Position numbers and translations under genes: made by a program
NCBI GenBank assembly: GCA_903895595.1
Contig: CAITUP010000139.1
Coordinates: 1 to 50,621, forward strand
Length of the DNA stretch: 50,621 nucleotides
From: an uncultured Acetobacteraceae bacterium
Lineage (GTDB): Bacteria > Pseudomonadota > Alphaproteobacteria > Acetobacterales > Acetobacteraceae
Reading direction: 5' to 3'
Shown: one piece after another, positions 8,818 to 17,156 of the stretch
How the letters are laid out: each line of letters begins with the position of its first letter
Numbering within the stretch: the stretch's first letter is position 1
Notes under the pieces: generated by a model
Database searches by the model: none
Told to the model about the DNA's origin: nothing
Seen by the model: only the letters and a program-made list of their open reading frames with translations

Positions 8818-9288
8818 TCAGCCGCGGCCGCGTTTCGGACGAGCCTCCGGGCGCAAACCCAGACCGCTTTCCTTGGCCAATTGCGACCTAAGGGCGGCGT
8901 AGCTCGGCGCGACCATCGGATAATCCGATGGCAGACCCCATTTTTCCCGGTATTCGTCCGGGGTCAGGCCATGCACGGTGATCAAATGCCGTTTGAGCAT
9001 CTTCATGGTCAGCCCATCTTCGAGGCAAACCAGATGATCGTTCGCGACCGAATGCGCACGCGCGGGCGCACGGCGGGCGGCGACGGGTGCGGGAACATGT
9101 GCATGCGTGTGAGCATGCACAGGCGCTGCCGCGGCCGGGCCCGTTGGTTCGAGGTTGGAGAGGGTTGCGTAGACTTCTTGAATCAACGCGGGCAGTTCGT
9201 TCGCGTCAGTATCGTTATGGCCCACATGGGCGCTAACGATTTGTGCCGCCAAAGAGAGTAGGCGGTCGTGAGTTTGATACATCGACAC
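8818..9288 (-). CDS. MucR/Ros family zinc-finger transcriptional regulator
   Basis: A 156-residue regulator of the alphaproteobacterial MucR/Ros family, which controls exopolysaccharide, motility and virulence genes by binding AT-rich DNA. The C-terminal domain has VCLEDGLTMKMLKRHL and LTPDEYREKWGLPSDYPMVAP; zinc ligands are Cys88, Asp91, His101 and His106. The N-terminal helix (residues 4-45) is the usual oligomerisation part. Between them is an unusually histidine-rich linker (His58, 60, 62 and 64, within HAHTHAH) followed by an Ala/Arg/Pro stretch. I chose GTG at 9288 because GGAG lies 6 bases upstream; the internal ATG at 9282 is the alternative. MucR proteins commonly autoregulate, and the upstream region is AT-rich. 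Confidence 0.9.
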   Translation of the reverse strand: MSMYQTHDRLLSLAAQIVSAHVGHNDTDANELPALIQEVYATLSNLEPTGPAAAAPVHAHTHAHVPAPVAARRAPARAHSVANDHLVCLEDGLTMKMLKRHLITVHGLTPDEYREKWGLPSDYPMVAPSYAALRSQLAKESGLGLRPEARPKRGRG

Positions 9289-9407
9289 AGGTCGCTCCGG
9301 GGTGAGAGTTGCACGTGTTTTTTTCTTTCACAGTGCCTCAATCCCCCGGCAACCGTCAACATTTTTGTCTTTATACAAACGCGGTATAGCCGTTCACGGG
9401 CGGCCGT

Positions 9408-10556
9408 TCAAGCGGCAAGTGTCGGTATCGTTACCCATTTGCCCTCGGCATTACTCCGGTGTGCAATCTCGGCGAGTTGCACTGCTTTGGCACCCTCTAA
9501 CAATGTTGGTACAAAAGGCGCATCTTCTGCAACGTGGCGTAGAAAATCCTCCCAGCAGGCACGGAAACTGGGTCGATACGCGAGATTGTCGGGCACCGCT
9601 TGCCACTGTGCGTAGAAATTCATTGGTTGAGGTGAATCGGCATTCCACGGCGGTTTCGGCGTAGTGTATATCGATTGAGTGAAGCAATTATGCAATCCCG
9701 CGACGGCAGATCCGTGGGTTCCGTCTATTTTTAGTTGTAACATATCGTCACGACGCAACCGATCCGACCAGGAGCTCGATACAGTTGCGATCGCGCCACC
9801 CTCCAAACCCATCAACGCATAGGCGGCGTCGTCGGTGTCCACGTCGTAGGGACGCCCCGCCTCATCGGCGCGGCGCGGCGTTTGGATGGCGGTGCGGCAG
9901 ACGACGCTTTCCACCGGGGCCACGACGCGGTCCAGGATGTAACGAAAATGGGCATACATGTCCAAAACCAGCCCGCCGCCCTGGTCCTTGCGGTAATTCC
10001 AGCTGGACCGCTGCGATGGCTGATGGAACCCGTCGAACACCCACCAGCCGAAATCCAGCTTCGCCGATAGAATCCGCCCGAAGAACCCGGCATCCCGCAG
10101 CATGCGCAGCTTCATCAGGCCGGGCAGATGCACCTTGTCCTGGATCACCCCGTGCTTCACCCCGGCCGCCTCGGCCAGCCGCACCAGCTCCATCGCTTCG
10201 TCCAATGTCGGCGCGATGGGCTTCTCCAGATAGACGTGCTTCCCGGCGGCGATCGCCTTGCGTGCGAAGCCGGCGCGAAACCCGGTGATGGCGCAGTCGA
10301 AAAAGATGTCGTTGGCGGAATCGGACAGAGCGGCATCGAGGTCCGCGCTCCAGCGTACCCCACCCGAGGCCTTCGCCAGCGCTTCCAGCTTCGCCGCGTC
10401 GCGGCCGGCAAGCAGCACGTCCGGCATCAGCCGGTCCCCATTTGCCAGCGGCAAGCCGCCCTCCTGCCGGATCGCCAGGAGATTCCGCAGGTGCTGGGTC
10501 GTGCCCATGCGCCCGGTGGCCCCATGCAAAATGATACCGACTCGTCGTTCCGTCAT
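9408..10556 (-). CDS. Gfo/Idh/MocA family oxidoreductase
   Basis: A 382-residue NAD(P)-dependent oxidoreductase of the glucose-fructose oxidoreductase/inositol dehydrogenase family. The N-terminal Rossmann domain starts GIILHGATGRMG. The catalytic Lys is in YLEKPIAP (Glu111-Lys112-Pro113). The C-terminal alpha/beta domain contains GGGLVLDMYAHFRYILD, where the conserved Asp and His occur. The substrate is probably a sugar, inositol or related polyol, but cannot be told from sequence. It is monocistronic on the minus strand, divergent from yifB. The start ATG at 10556 is supported by the family N-terminus; an A/G-rich GAGGA lies just upstream on this strand. Confidence 0.9.
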   Translation of the reverse strand: MTERRVGIILHGATGRMGTTQHLRNLLAIRQEGGLPLANGDRLMPDVLLAGRDAAKLEALAKASGGVRWSADLDAALSDSANDIFFDCAITGFRAGFARKAIAAGKHVYLEKPIAPTLDEAMELVRLAEAAGVKHGVIQDKVHLPGLMKLRMLRDAGFFGRILSAKLDFGWWVFDGFHQPSQRSSWNYRKDQGGGLVLDMYAHFRYILDRVVAPVESVVCRTAIQTPRRADEAGRPYDVDTDDAAYALMGLEGGAIATVSSSWSDRLRRDDMLQLKIDGTHGSAVAGLHNCFTQSIYTTPKPPWNADSPQPMNFYAQWQAVPDNLAYRPSFRACWEDFLRHVAEDAPFVPTLLEGAKAVQLAEIAHRSNAEGKWVTIPTLAA

Positions 10557-10653
10557 ACCGAATCCTCCTCAACCCCGCCGGAATAATGCATTCGCGCGAA
10601 AAAATCCGCCCGGCGTTATCAATTTGTTTACCTTTGCTCGTCACAGTGGGGGC

Positions 10654-12189
10654 ATGAGCAAGTCATCCCCCCCAAGGTCCTCATTAGGCGTCATCGCCCG
10701 CGTGAACACATTCGCATTCTCCGGCATCGATGCCGTTCCAGTCGAGGTGCAAGTCCAAATCTCCCCCGGCACGCCGGCGCTGATGCTGATCGGCCTCGCC
10801 GACAAAGCCGTGGTCGAGGCGAAAGACCGCGTACGAGCGGCGTTCGCGGCGATCGGGTTGGCGCTGCCGCCGCGAAGGGTGCTGATCAATCTGCGGCCCG
10901 CCGACTTGGCGAAAGAGGGCAGCCATTTCGACCTGCCGCTCGCGCTGGCCATCCTCGCCGCGATGGACGTGCTGCCGCGCGAGGAGATCGCCGGCTACGC
11001 GGCACTGGGAGAACTGTCCCTGGATGGCACCCTCAGCCCGGTCGCCGGCATTCTCCCCGCCGCGATGGCGGCGTCGGCGCGAGACCTCGGCCTGATCTGC
11101 CCGGCCAGCCAAGGGGGCGAAGCCGCCTGGGCCGGCCGGATCGAGGTGCTGGCCCCCCGCGATCTGCTCAGCATCATCAACCACTTCCGCGGTAGTCAGG
11201 TGCTGACCCCGCCCGAAACAGCCGGTGTCGCCGACGCCGGACGCGGCCCCGATATGCGGGACGTAAAAGGCATGGAGACCGCCAAGCGCGCGGTGGAGAT
11301 CGCGGCGGCCGGCGGTCATAACCTGCTCCTGATTGGTCCGCCCGGTGCCGGCAAGTCCATGCTTGCCGCGCGCATGCCCGGTCTTTTGCCCGATCTGACG
11401 CCCGACGCGGCGCTGGAGGTCAGCATGATCCACTCCGTCGCCGGCCTGTTGGATGGCGGACGGCTGGTGATGCGCCCACCCTTCCGCGAACCGCACCACT
11501 CCGCGTCGCAGGCGGCGCTGACCGGCGGCGGCCAACGCGCCAAACCCGGGGAGGTATCGTTGGCCCATCGCGGCGTGCTCTTCCTGGACGAATTGCCGGA
11601 GTTCCCGCGCCAAGCCCTGGAAGCCCTGCGCCAACCGATGGAATCCGGTCGCACCACCGTCTCCCGCGCCTCCGCCCACATCACCTATCCCGCTCGGTTT
11701 CAACTGATCGCGGCGATGAACCCGTGCCGGTGCGGGTATCTCGGCGATGCCTCCCGCGAATGCGGCCGCGCACCGCGCTGCGGAGAGGACTATCAAAATC
11801 GCATCAGCGGCCCGGTCATCGATCGCGTCGACCTGACCGTCGCCGTGCAGCCCGCCACCGCGGCGGAACTGGCCCACGCCCCCTACGGCGAGCCATCCGC
11901 CGCCATCGCCGAACGCGTCGCCCGCGCGCGCATAGCCCAAACCGCCCGCTACGGCGCCGACGGACCAGCGAGCAACGCCGAAGCCGACAGCCGCGATATC
12001 GCGCTGACACCCGAGGCGCAAAAACTCCTGGAACAGGCGATGGAGAAGCTCCGCCTGTCGCCGCGCGGTTACACCCGCGTGATGCGGGTCGCCCGCACCA
12101 TCGCCGATCTCGCTGGCAGCGAACTCGTCGGCCGGCCTTACATCGCCGAGGCACTGGCGTTCCGGCACCGCACACCGGGACGGGGGTAG
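10654..12189 (+). CDS. YifB/ComM-like Mg-chelatase-family AAA+ ATPase
   Basis: A 511-residue protein of the YifB/ComM family, AAA+ ATPases that form hexameric helicase-like rings and promote branch migration during natural transformation in some bacteria. Residues about 20-130 form the N-terminal domain (ARVNTFAFSGIDAVPVEVQV). The ATPase core has Walker A GPPGAGKSML and Walker B VLFLDELPEF. A cysteine-bearing segment, MNPCRCGYLGD..CGRAPRCG, is typical of the family, as is the C-terminal SPRGYTRVMRVARTIADL. Length matches the usual 500-510 residues. ATG 10654 was chosen because the family start follows directly. The DUF3800 gene is coupled downstream. Confidence 0.93.
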   Translation: MSKSSPPRSSLGVIARVNTFAFSGIDAVPVEVQVQISPGTPALMLIGLADKAVVEAKDRVRAAFAAIGLALPPRRVLINLRPADLAKEGSHFDLPLALAILAAMDVLPREEIAGYAALGELSLDGTLSPVAGILPAAMAASARDLGLICPASQGGEAAWAGRIEVLAPRDLLSIINHFRGSQVLTPPETAGVADAGRGPDMRDVKGMETAKRAVEIAAAGGHNLLLIGPPGAGKSMLAARMPGLLPDLTPDAALEVSMIHSVAGLLDGGRLVMRPPFREPHHSASQAALTGGGQRAKPGEVSLAHRGVLFLDELPEFPRQALEALRQPMESGRTTVSRASAHITYPARFQLIAAMNPCRCGYLGDASRECGRAPRCGEDYQNRISGPVIDRVDLTVAVQPATAAELAHAPYGEPSAAIAERVARARIAQTARYGADGPASNAEADSRDIALTPEAQKLLEQAMEKLRLSPRGYTRVMRVARTIADLAGSELVGRPYIAEALAFRHRTPGRG

Positions 12190-12803
12190 TGGCGGGAAAG
12201 CTGAACAAGAAGGTCTTGTGCTTCATCGACGAACACGGGACTCCCGGTGTCGGACCGTTGCATCTGGGCGGCGTGCTGGTGCTCGCGCGCGATGCCGGGC
12301 GTGTGGACAAGGCGTTCAGCGACGCACTCGAACCGACGGCGAACGAAATCCACGCGGTGGGCTTGGACGATCTGTATTTGCAAACCCTGCTGACCCGCTT
12401 CCGGGATAGCGTTACGCCGCACAGCCTGACCATGATCAACCAGCACATTGCACCCAAAGGCGGGGAACCGCCCGTGCTGTATGCCAAGGCGGTGGTCGAA
12501 ACGGTAAAAGCAGGCCTGAAGCGCTTCCAAACCGACGTGTTGCGCCGCGACACCATCGGCAACGTGGACGTGATTCTGGACCTGAACCATCACAACGAAC
12601 ATCCGGCCTTCGATGCCGAAATTGCGCTGGCCCAACGCCACGATGGCCGCTTCCGCGCCGTCCGGCGAGTGGCAAGGCTGGATTCAGCGGCGTCGCGGTT
12701 GCTGCAATTGGCCGATGCCGTCGCCTACAGCCGCAAATGGGTGGAAAACCGCACGTTCAATGCTCGGACTTTGCGGGAACGGTTCGGGATCCAGATGCCC
12801 TGA
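12189..12803 (+). CDS. DUF3800-like protein coupled to yifB
   Basis: A 204-residue protein with hallmarks of the DUF3800 family: N-terminal CFIDEHGTPG with the conserved Asp-Glu pair, a central VDVILDLNHHNE strand, and C-terminal LLQLADAVAYS. The family is predicted to have an RNase-H-like fold and is often found with mobile or defence genes; its biochemical role is not settled. The GTG start at 12189 overlaps the TAG of yifB by one base, with a GACGGGGG purine run upstream, so expression is likely tied to YifB. An ATPase/nuclease-like pairing is conceivable but is inference. Confidence 0.72.
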   Translation: MAGKLNKKVLCFIDEHGTPGVGPLHLGGVLVLARDAGRVDKAFSDALEPTANEIHAVGLDDLYLQTLLTRFRDSVTPHSLTMINQHIAPKGGEPPVLYAKAVVETVKAGLKRFQTDVLRRDTIGNVDVILDLNHHNEHPAFDAEIALAQRHDGRFRAVRRVARLDSAASRLLQLADAVAYSRKWVENRTFNARTLRERFGIQMP

Positions 12804-12832
12804 ATCGAACAGAGCCGCCCGAAGGCGGCTCT
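12803..12832 (-). terminator. UUCG-loop intrinsic terminator facing left
   Basis: A perfect 9-bp stem (AGAGCCGCC / GGCGGCTCT, 12811-12832) has a CGAA loop on the plus strand. Read on the minus strand it is CC-TTCG-GG, the extra-stable C(UUCG)G tetraloop typical of terminators, followed by GTTCGATT. It sits just after the DUF3800 stop and could end that transcript too, but the loop orientation favours a leftward transcript. Confidence 0.6.
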
Positions 12833-13087
12833 GATGGAGTGGAAAGCTGTGGCCGGCAACCGAGGCTTGCGCCCACCGGGTAGCCACGGTGCTTGCCGAA
12901 CACGCAGCCAAGCAAGTCACCTGGAAAACTCTCTATCGGCCTTCTAGCTCGGCCCGCCCTCCGCTTCAAGCAAAACTTCCAGCCCGCGTTATTTTCGTGA
13001 CCTACCCACGCGTTCCCGTTAGCGTCCAAGGCGTCAACAAAACAACCCGACGACCGGAGCAACCGGCCGCGGGAGGGAGGTAACAAA
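12833..13087 (-). ncRNA. Candidate leftward transcript, unidentified (ncRNA or small gene)
   Basis: This 255-bp stretch has no gene I recognise, yet on the minus strand it ends in a UUCG-loop terminator. It holds short complementary segments, for example CACCG and CGGTG on either side of an 8-base loop. An open frame crosses it on the minus strand (about 13161-12757). However, its third codon positions are less GC-biased than those of the neighbours and it reads straight through the terminator, so I do not call it a CDS. I checked by eye for tmRNA tag, RNase P, 6S and SRP RNA signatures and saw none. Confidence is low. Confidence 0.25.
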
Positions 13088-14284
13088 ATGACAGCAACAC
13101 AAGGCGTAACCCGCCGCACAATATTGACCGCATCGGCCGGTCTGCTCGCCGCACCCGCCATCGTCGGGCGCGCTTATGCCGCGACCCGAGGGGTCACGGA
13201 CACCCAAATCACCTTCGGCACCATGCAGGACCTGTCCGGAGTCACAGCCGTGCAGGGCGTCAACAACGCCAATGCCATGCGGATGGTCTACGACGCCGTC
13301 AACGCCAAAGGCGGCATCCACGGCCGGAAGTTGAACTGGGTGCTGGAGGACATGCAATACATCGTCCCCAAAGCCGTTCAGGCGATGAACAAGCTGGTCA
13401 ACAAGGACGAGATTTTCTTCGCCCTCGGCAATGGCGGCACGCCGCATAACGATGCCGTGATGCCGTCCATGTTCGAGAAGAACGTGCCGAATATTTTCCC
13501 GCTGACCTGCGCCCGGTCCATGTACGAGCCGTTCAGCCGATTGAAGTACGGACAGTTCGCATCGTACTACGACCAGATGCGCGCAGCCGTGAAATACTTT
13601 GTCGAAAAGCACGGCAAAAAGCGGGTCGGCGTGATGTACCAGGATACCGACTACGGCAAGGACGTACTGGCCGGCGCCGTCGCGCAGACCGACGCAATGG
13701 GGCTAAAAGCAGGTGCGACCGCCGCCTTCCGCCCAACCGACACCGACTTCAACGCCGCCGTCGCTCGGTTGCAGGACGACAAATGCGACCTGGTCATCAT
13801 GGGCACGATCGTGAAGGATACCGTTATCATCCTACAGACCGCGCGGAAGACCGGCTTCAATGCCATGTTCTGTGGCAACTTTGCCACTTACTCCACCGCC
13901 GTCGCTGAAGCGCCCGGGGAGCCGGCGGAGGGATTCTATTCCATGGCGCCGGCGCTCTACCGCTATCCCGACGATCCCGATCCGAAGATCCATGCGTTCT
14001 GCGAGGAATACAAAAAACGCTGGGGCTTCGACGTGAACTACCTCGGCGAAGCCGGCTACGCGGCGGCGACCTACATCGTCGATGTCCTGGAACGGGTGGG
14101 CAAGAACCTCACGCTCGACACGCTGATCGCCGGATTGGAAAGCACGAAGGACTGGCATGATATCTTCGGCGGCCCGGCCTTGACCATGAGCGCGACCAAC
14201 CATCACGCCTCCAGCAGTTCCTTTCTGTCGGTGGTGAAGAAGACACGGTGGACGCCGGTGGAGCCCGGCCCGCTGAGTTACTGA
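13088..14284 (+). CDS. ABC transporter substrate-binding protein, LivK-like, orphan
   Basis: A 398-residue periplasmic binding protein of the branched-chain amino acid/amide type (type I fold). A twin-arginine signal (VTRRTILTASAGLLAAPAIV, AYA cleavage near residue 31) precedes ITFGTMQDLSG, the usual first strand. Later segments such as KRVGVMYQDTDYGKDVLAGA and DKCDLVIMGTIVKDTVIILQ are typical of the family. The start ATG 13088 has a strong GGAGGTAACAAA ribosome site. No permease or ATPase of the Liv type is adjacent, so it must either use a distant transporter or serve as a sensor. The ligand may be an amino acid, amide or aromatic acid. Confidence 0.9.
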   Translation: MTATQGVTRRTILTASAGLLAAPAIVGRAYAATRGVTDTQITFGTMQDLSGVTAVQGVNNANAMRMVYDAVNAKGGIHGRKLNWVLEDMQYIVPKAVQAMNKLVNKDEIFFALGNGGTPHNDAVMPSMFEKNVPNIFPLTCARSMYEPFSRLKYGQFASYYDQMRAAVKYFVEKHGKKRVGVMYQDTDYGKDVLAGAVAQTDAMGLKAGATAAFRPTDTDFNAAVARLQDDKCDLVIMGTIVKDTVIILQTARKTGFNAMFCGNFATYSTAVAEAPGEPAEGFYSMAPALYRYPDDPDPKIHAFCEEYKKRWGFDVNYLGEAGYAAATYIVDVLERVGKNLTLDTLIAGLESTKDWHDIFGGPALTMSATNHHASSSSFLSVVKKTRWTPVEPGPLSY

Positions 14285-14312
14285 CCCCGGATTGCGGCCC
14301 AGGGACGAATCA

Positions 14313-14341
14313 TCCGATAGTCCGATGTCGCGACTATCGGA
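14313..14341 (+). promoter_or_regulatory. Hairpin overlapping the ribosome-binding site of the next gene
   Basis: A 10-bp perfect inverted repeat (TCCGATAGTC at 14313-14322, GACTATCGGA at 14332-14341) with a 9-base loop. Its right arm covers most of the GGAG (14339-14342) that serves the ATG at 14349. No T-tract follows, so it fits translational masking better than termination, though it could also protect the upstream mRNA end. Confidence 0.5.
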
Positions 14342-14348
14342 GAAGACC

Positions 14349-15932
14349 ATGCGCCGCCGTTCGTTTTTGACCGCTTCCGCCGCCACGCTCGCCGCACCTC
14401 GAATAGCAGGGGCGGCGGGGGATCGGGTGTTGCGGTTCGTGCCGCAGTCGGATGTGGCGGTGCTCGATCCCATTTGGACGACGGCCTACGTCACCCGCAA
14501 CCACGGCTACATGATCTTCGACACGCTGTTCGGCACCGACGGCACCTTCGCCGCCACCCCGCAGATGGCCGCCGGCATGACGACCGAGGACGACGGCAAG
14601 CTGGTGCGCATAGGCCTGCGCAAAGGCTTGATGTTCCACGACGGTACCCCCGTCCTCGCGCGCGATTGCGTGGCGAGCATTCAGCGCTGGGCGAAGCGAG
14701 ACACGTTCGGGCAAACCCTGATGGCCGCGACCGATGAGCTGTCGGCGACCGACGACCGTACCATCCAATTCCGCCTCAAACGCCCATTCCCCCTGCTACC
14801 CGACGCGCTCGGCAAGTCCCCCACCAACTTCCCGGCGATCATGCCGGAACGGCTGGCGATGACCGATGCGTTCACCCAGGTCACCGAAATGGTCGGCAGC
14901 GGCCCCTACAGGTTCAACGCCAAGGAACGCGTGACCGGGTCCTTACTGGTCTACGACCGGTTCGAGGATTACGTCCCGCGCGACGGCGGCAAGGCCGACT
15001 GGACCGCCGGCCCCAAGATCGCCCATTTCGACAGGGTGGAGTGGCATGTGATCCCCGATCCCTCCACCGCGCTGGCGGCGTTGCAGAAGCGGGAGATCGA
15101 CTGGTGGGAAAACCCGACCGGCGACATGCTGCCGCTTCTGCGCAAATCGCCGGGGATCAAGGTGGAGGTTCAGGATCCGACCGGCCTGATGGGCACCATG
15201 CGGCTGAACCATCTGACCACGCCGTTCAACAATCCGGCAATCCGCCGCGCGTTGCTGAAGGCGATCGATCAGCGGGATTTCGCCGTCGCGGCCGGCGGCG
15301 ACGATCCGGCAATGACCCATGTGCCGACCGGCTTGTTCTGCCCCTCCAGCCCTTACGCGAGCGAAGACGGGTTGGATGTGTTCGCCGGCAAGCGGGACTA
15401 CGACGCGGTACGGAAAGAGATTCTGGCGGCGGGCTACAAGGGGGAGAAGACGGTGATCCTCGCCCCCACCGATTTCCCGCTGCTGAAGGCGCTGGCCGAT
15501 GTGTGCGCCGACGTGTTCCACAAGATCGGTCTGAACGTCGACTACCAATCGATGGACTGGGGCACCGTGGTGCAGCGGCGCACCAAAAAGGACCCGACCG
15601 ATCATGGCGGCTGGAGCGTGTTCAACACGTTCTGGGCTGGGCTGGATCAGTTCAACCCGGTCGGCCACGTCCATATGCGCGGCATGGGCGAAGGCCCGGG
15701 CGCCGCGCCCGGCTGGCCCACCGCGCCGAGGATCGAGGAACTGCGGCAACAATGGCTCGACGCGCCTGACCTGCCCACGCGTCAGGCGCTGTCACGCGAC
15801 CTGCAGCGTCAGGCGCTGACCGACGTGCCTTATGTGCCGCTGGGTCAAGTGTTGCAGGCGACAGCGTACCGGTCGGACCTGACCGGGGTGCTGAACGGGT
15901 TCGTCCTGTTTTGGAACGTGCGGAAGGGTTAG
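14349..15932 (+). CDS. ABC transporter substrate-binding protein, family 5 (peptide/opine type), orphan
   Basis: A 527-residue SBP_bac_5 protein (DppA/OppA superfamily). The twin-arginine signal is MRRRSFLTASAATLAAP. Family segments include VLDPIWTTAYVTRNHGYMIFDTLF, GLMFHDGTPVLARDCVASI and MVGSGPYRF. The likely ligand is a peptide, opine or other polar compound. I chose ATG 14349 because GGAGAAG lies 6 bases upstream and the twin-arginine motif follows at once; ATG 14325 is the alternative. It follows the LivK-like gene by 64 bp with a hairpin between. No permease genes are near, so it is also an orphan binding protein. Confidence 0.9.
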   Translation: MRRRSFLTASAATLAAPRIAGAAGDRVLRFVPQSDVAVLDPIWTTAYVTRNHGYMIFDTLFGTDGTFAATPQMAAGMTTEDDGKLVRIGLRKGLMFHDGTPVLARDCVASIQRWAKRDTFGQTLMAATDELSATDDRTIQFRLKRPFPLLPDALGKSPTNFPAIMPERLAMTDAFTQVTEMVGSGPYRFNAKERVTGSLLVYDRFEDYVPRDGGKADWTAGPKIAHFDRVEWHVIPDPSTALAALQKREIDWWENPTGDMLPLLRKSPGIKVEVQDPTGLMGTMRLNHLTTPFNNPAIRRALLKAIDQRDFAVAAGGDDPAMTHVPTGLFCPSSPYASEDGLDVFAGKRDYDAVRKEILAAGYKGEKTVILAPTDFPLLKALADVCADVFHKIGLNVDYQSMDWGTVVQRRTKKDPTDHGGWSVFNTFWAGLDQFNPVGHVHMRGMGEGPGAAPGWPTAPRIEELRQQWLDAPDLPTRQALSRDLQRQALTDVPYVPLGQVLQATAYRSDLTGVLNGFVLFWNVRKG

Positions 15933-15950
15933 CCCCTTCCGCTTCGCCGG

Positions 15951-17141
15951 TTACTCCGCCGCCGCGACCTCCGGCACACCCAGTTCCAGCAACCGGGGCG
16001 CGACTTCTTTGCCGAACAGCGAAATGTTCGACATCGCGTCCTGGTGGCTCAGATGCCCGCCCTGGCCGAAGAACAGCAGATGGCCGACGCCGCCCATGCG
16101 GGCGTTGAAGGCCTTCAACTGGTTGAACACGTCGTCCGGAGTCCCCGCGAACACCGTTTCCGTGTCCATGAATTGTTCCACGGTCGCGGTCCGGTGGTTG
16201 ATCTGCTCGCCGTTGCGGTCGGTCACGATCCGGTTGGCCCGTGCGCCGTGCTTCAGGATCGCGACGTTGGCGCCCAGGGAGTTGTAGCCCGGCGGGTTCG
16301 TGAACCCTTCGTACACCAGCGGCGCCGTCCGCACGTAATCGGCGATCTGGTCCGCTCGGCGATAGCCTTCCTCCCGCGTATGCCCCACGCCGATGATCGC
16401 GGCATAGGCAAAACGATCCGGTTTCGCCTCCCACCCGAGTTCGCGGGCGCGCTTGCGGTAGGCGTCGTACATCGGCTTCGCCAGACCGCCCGACAGCAGC
16501 GTGCCGACGACGTGGCCGCGTTCGGCGGCCAGCGTGCCGGTTTCCACGCTCATGCCCGTCATCCACACCGGCGGGTGCGGCTGCTGAATCGGCCGCGGCC
16601 AGATGTTGACGTTGCGGTAGTGGTAATATTCTCCCTCCCAGGAGAACGGCCCGTCATGCGTGGACAGCGCTTTAAGAATTAAATCGTGCGCCTCCCAATA
16701 CCGACGCATCAGACGGGCGGGGTTGGAATTGGCGGGGGCGATCTCGTAGGGCGCGCCCTTCACCAGCCCCATTTCCAGCCGCCCGCCGGACAGGCAGTCG
16801 AGCCACGCCATTTCCTCGGCCACGCGCACCGGATCGGGGCGATTGGCGATGGGATTCCCGAGCGTCAGCAGGCGGGATTTTTTGGTTTCGCGGGCGATGA
16901 CGGCGAGTGCCATGGGGACCGAGACGGTCATGCATGTCGCGGTGCTGTGATGCTCGTTCACCATGATGTCGATGCCGACTTCGTCGCACAGCCGGAACTC
17001 ATCCAGATAGCGATTGAGCAGCTTGCCGGCCTCGACCGGGTCCACCGCTTGGTTCGGGAAGTTGACGCGCAAGGAGCCGCGCTCGATGCCTTCTTTCCAG
17101 GCGGGGTGATAGGCCATTTCCGAGAAATACCAGGTGCGCAT
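15951..17141 (-). CDS. LLM-class flavin-dependent monooxygenase (module A)
   Basis: A 396-residue bacterial-luciferase-like protein predicted to use reduced flavin and O2 to oxidise a small organic substrate. Conserved segments are VNEHHSTATCM, RPDPVRVAEEMAWLD, SGGRLEMGLVKG, WPRPIQQPHPPVW and GGVGHLLFFGQGG. It aligns along its length with the 394-residue enzyme at 44862-46046, sharing DPVRVAEE, WPRP.QQPHPP.W, DRFAYAA and the closing LGG.GHL segment. The start ATG at 17141 lies 16 bp from the hydrolase stop, so the two genes form one operon in the same order as module B. The substrate is unknown. Confidence 0.9.
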   Translation of the reverse strand: MRTWYFSEMAYHPAWKEGIERGSLRVNFPNQAVDPVEAGKLLNRYLDEFRLCDEVGIDIMVNEHHSTATCMTVSVPMALAVIARETKKSRLLTLGNPIANRPDPVRVAEEMAWLDCLSGGRLEMGLVKGAPYEIAPANSNPARLMRRYWEAHDLILKALSTHDGPFSWEGEYYHYRNVNIWPRPIQQPHPPVWMTGMSVETGTLAAERGHVVGTLLSGGLAKPMYDAYRKRARELGWEAKPDRFAYAAIIGVGHTREEGYRRADQIADYVRTAPLVYEGFTNPPGYNSLGANVAILKHGARANRIVTDRNGEQINHRTATVEQFMDTETVFAGTPDDVFNQLKAFNARMGGVGHLLFFGQGGHLSHQDAMSNISLFGKEVAPRLLELGVPEVAAAE

Positions 17142-17156
17142 GGGTCGTACTCCCCT

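Noticed and set aside
12833..13087. tmRNA, RNase P, 6S or SRP RNA
   Set aside because: None of the sequence hallmarks I know for these RNAs, such as a tmRNA tag or T-loop, could be found.
12757..13161. 134-codon open frame on the minus strand
   Set aside because: It runs straight through the terminator hairpin and the start of the LivK-like gene, has weak third-position GC bias and no recognised domain; treated as a candidate transcript instead of a protein.
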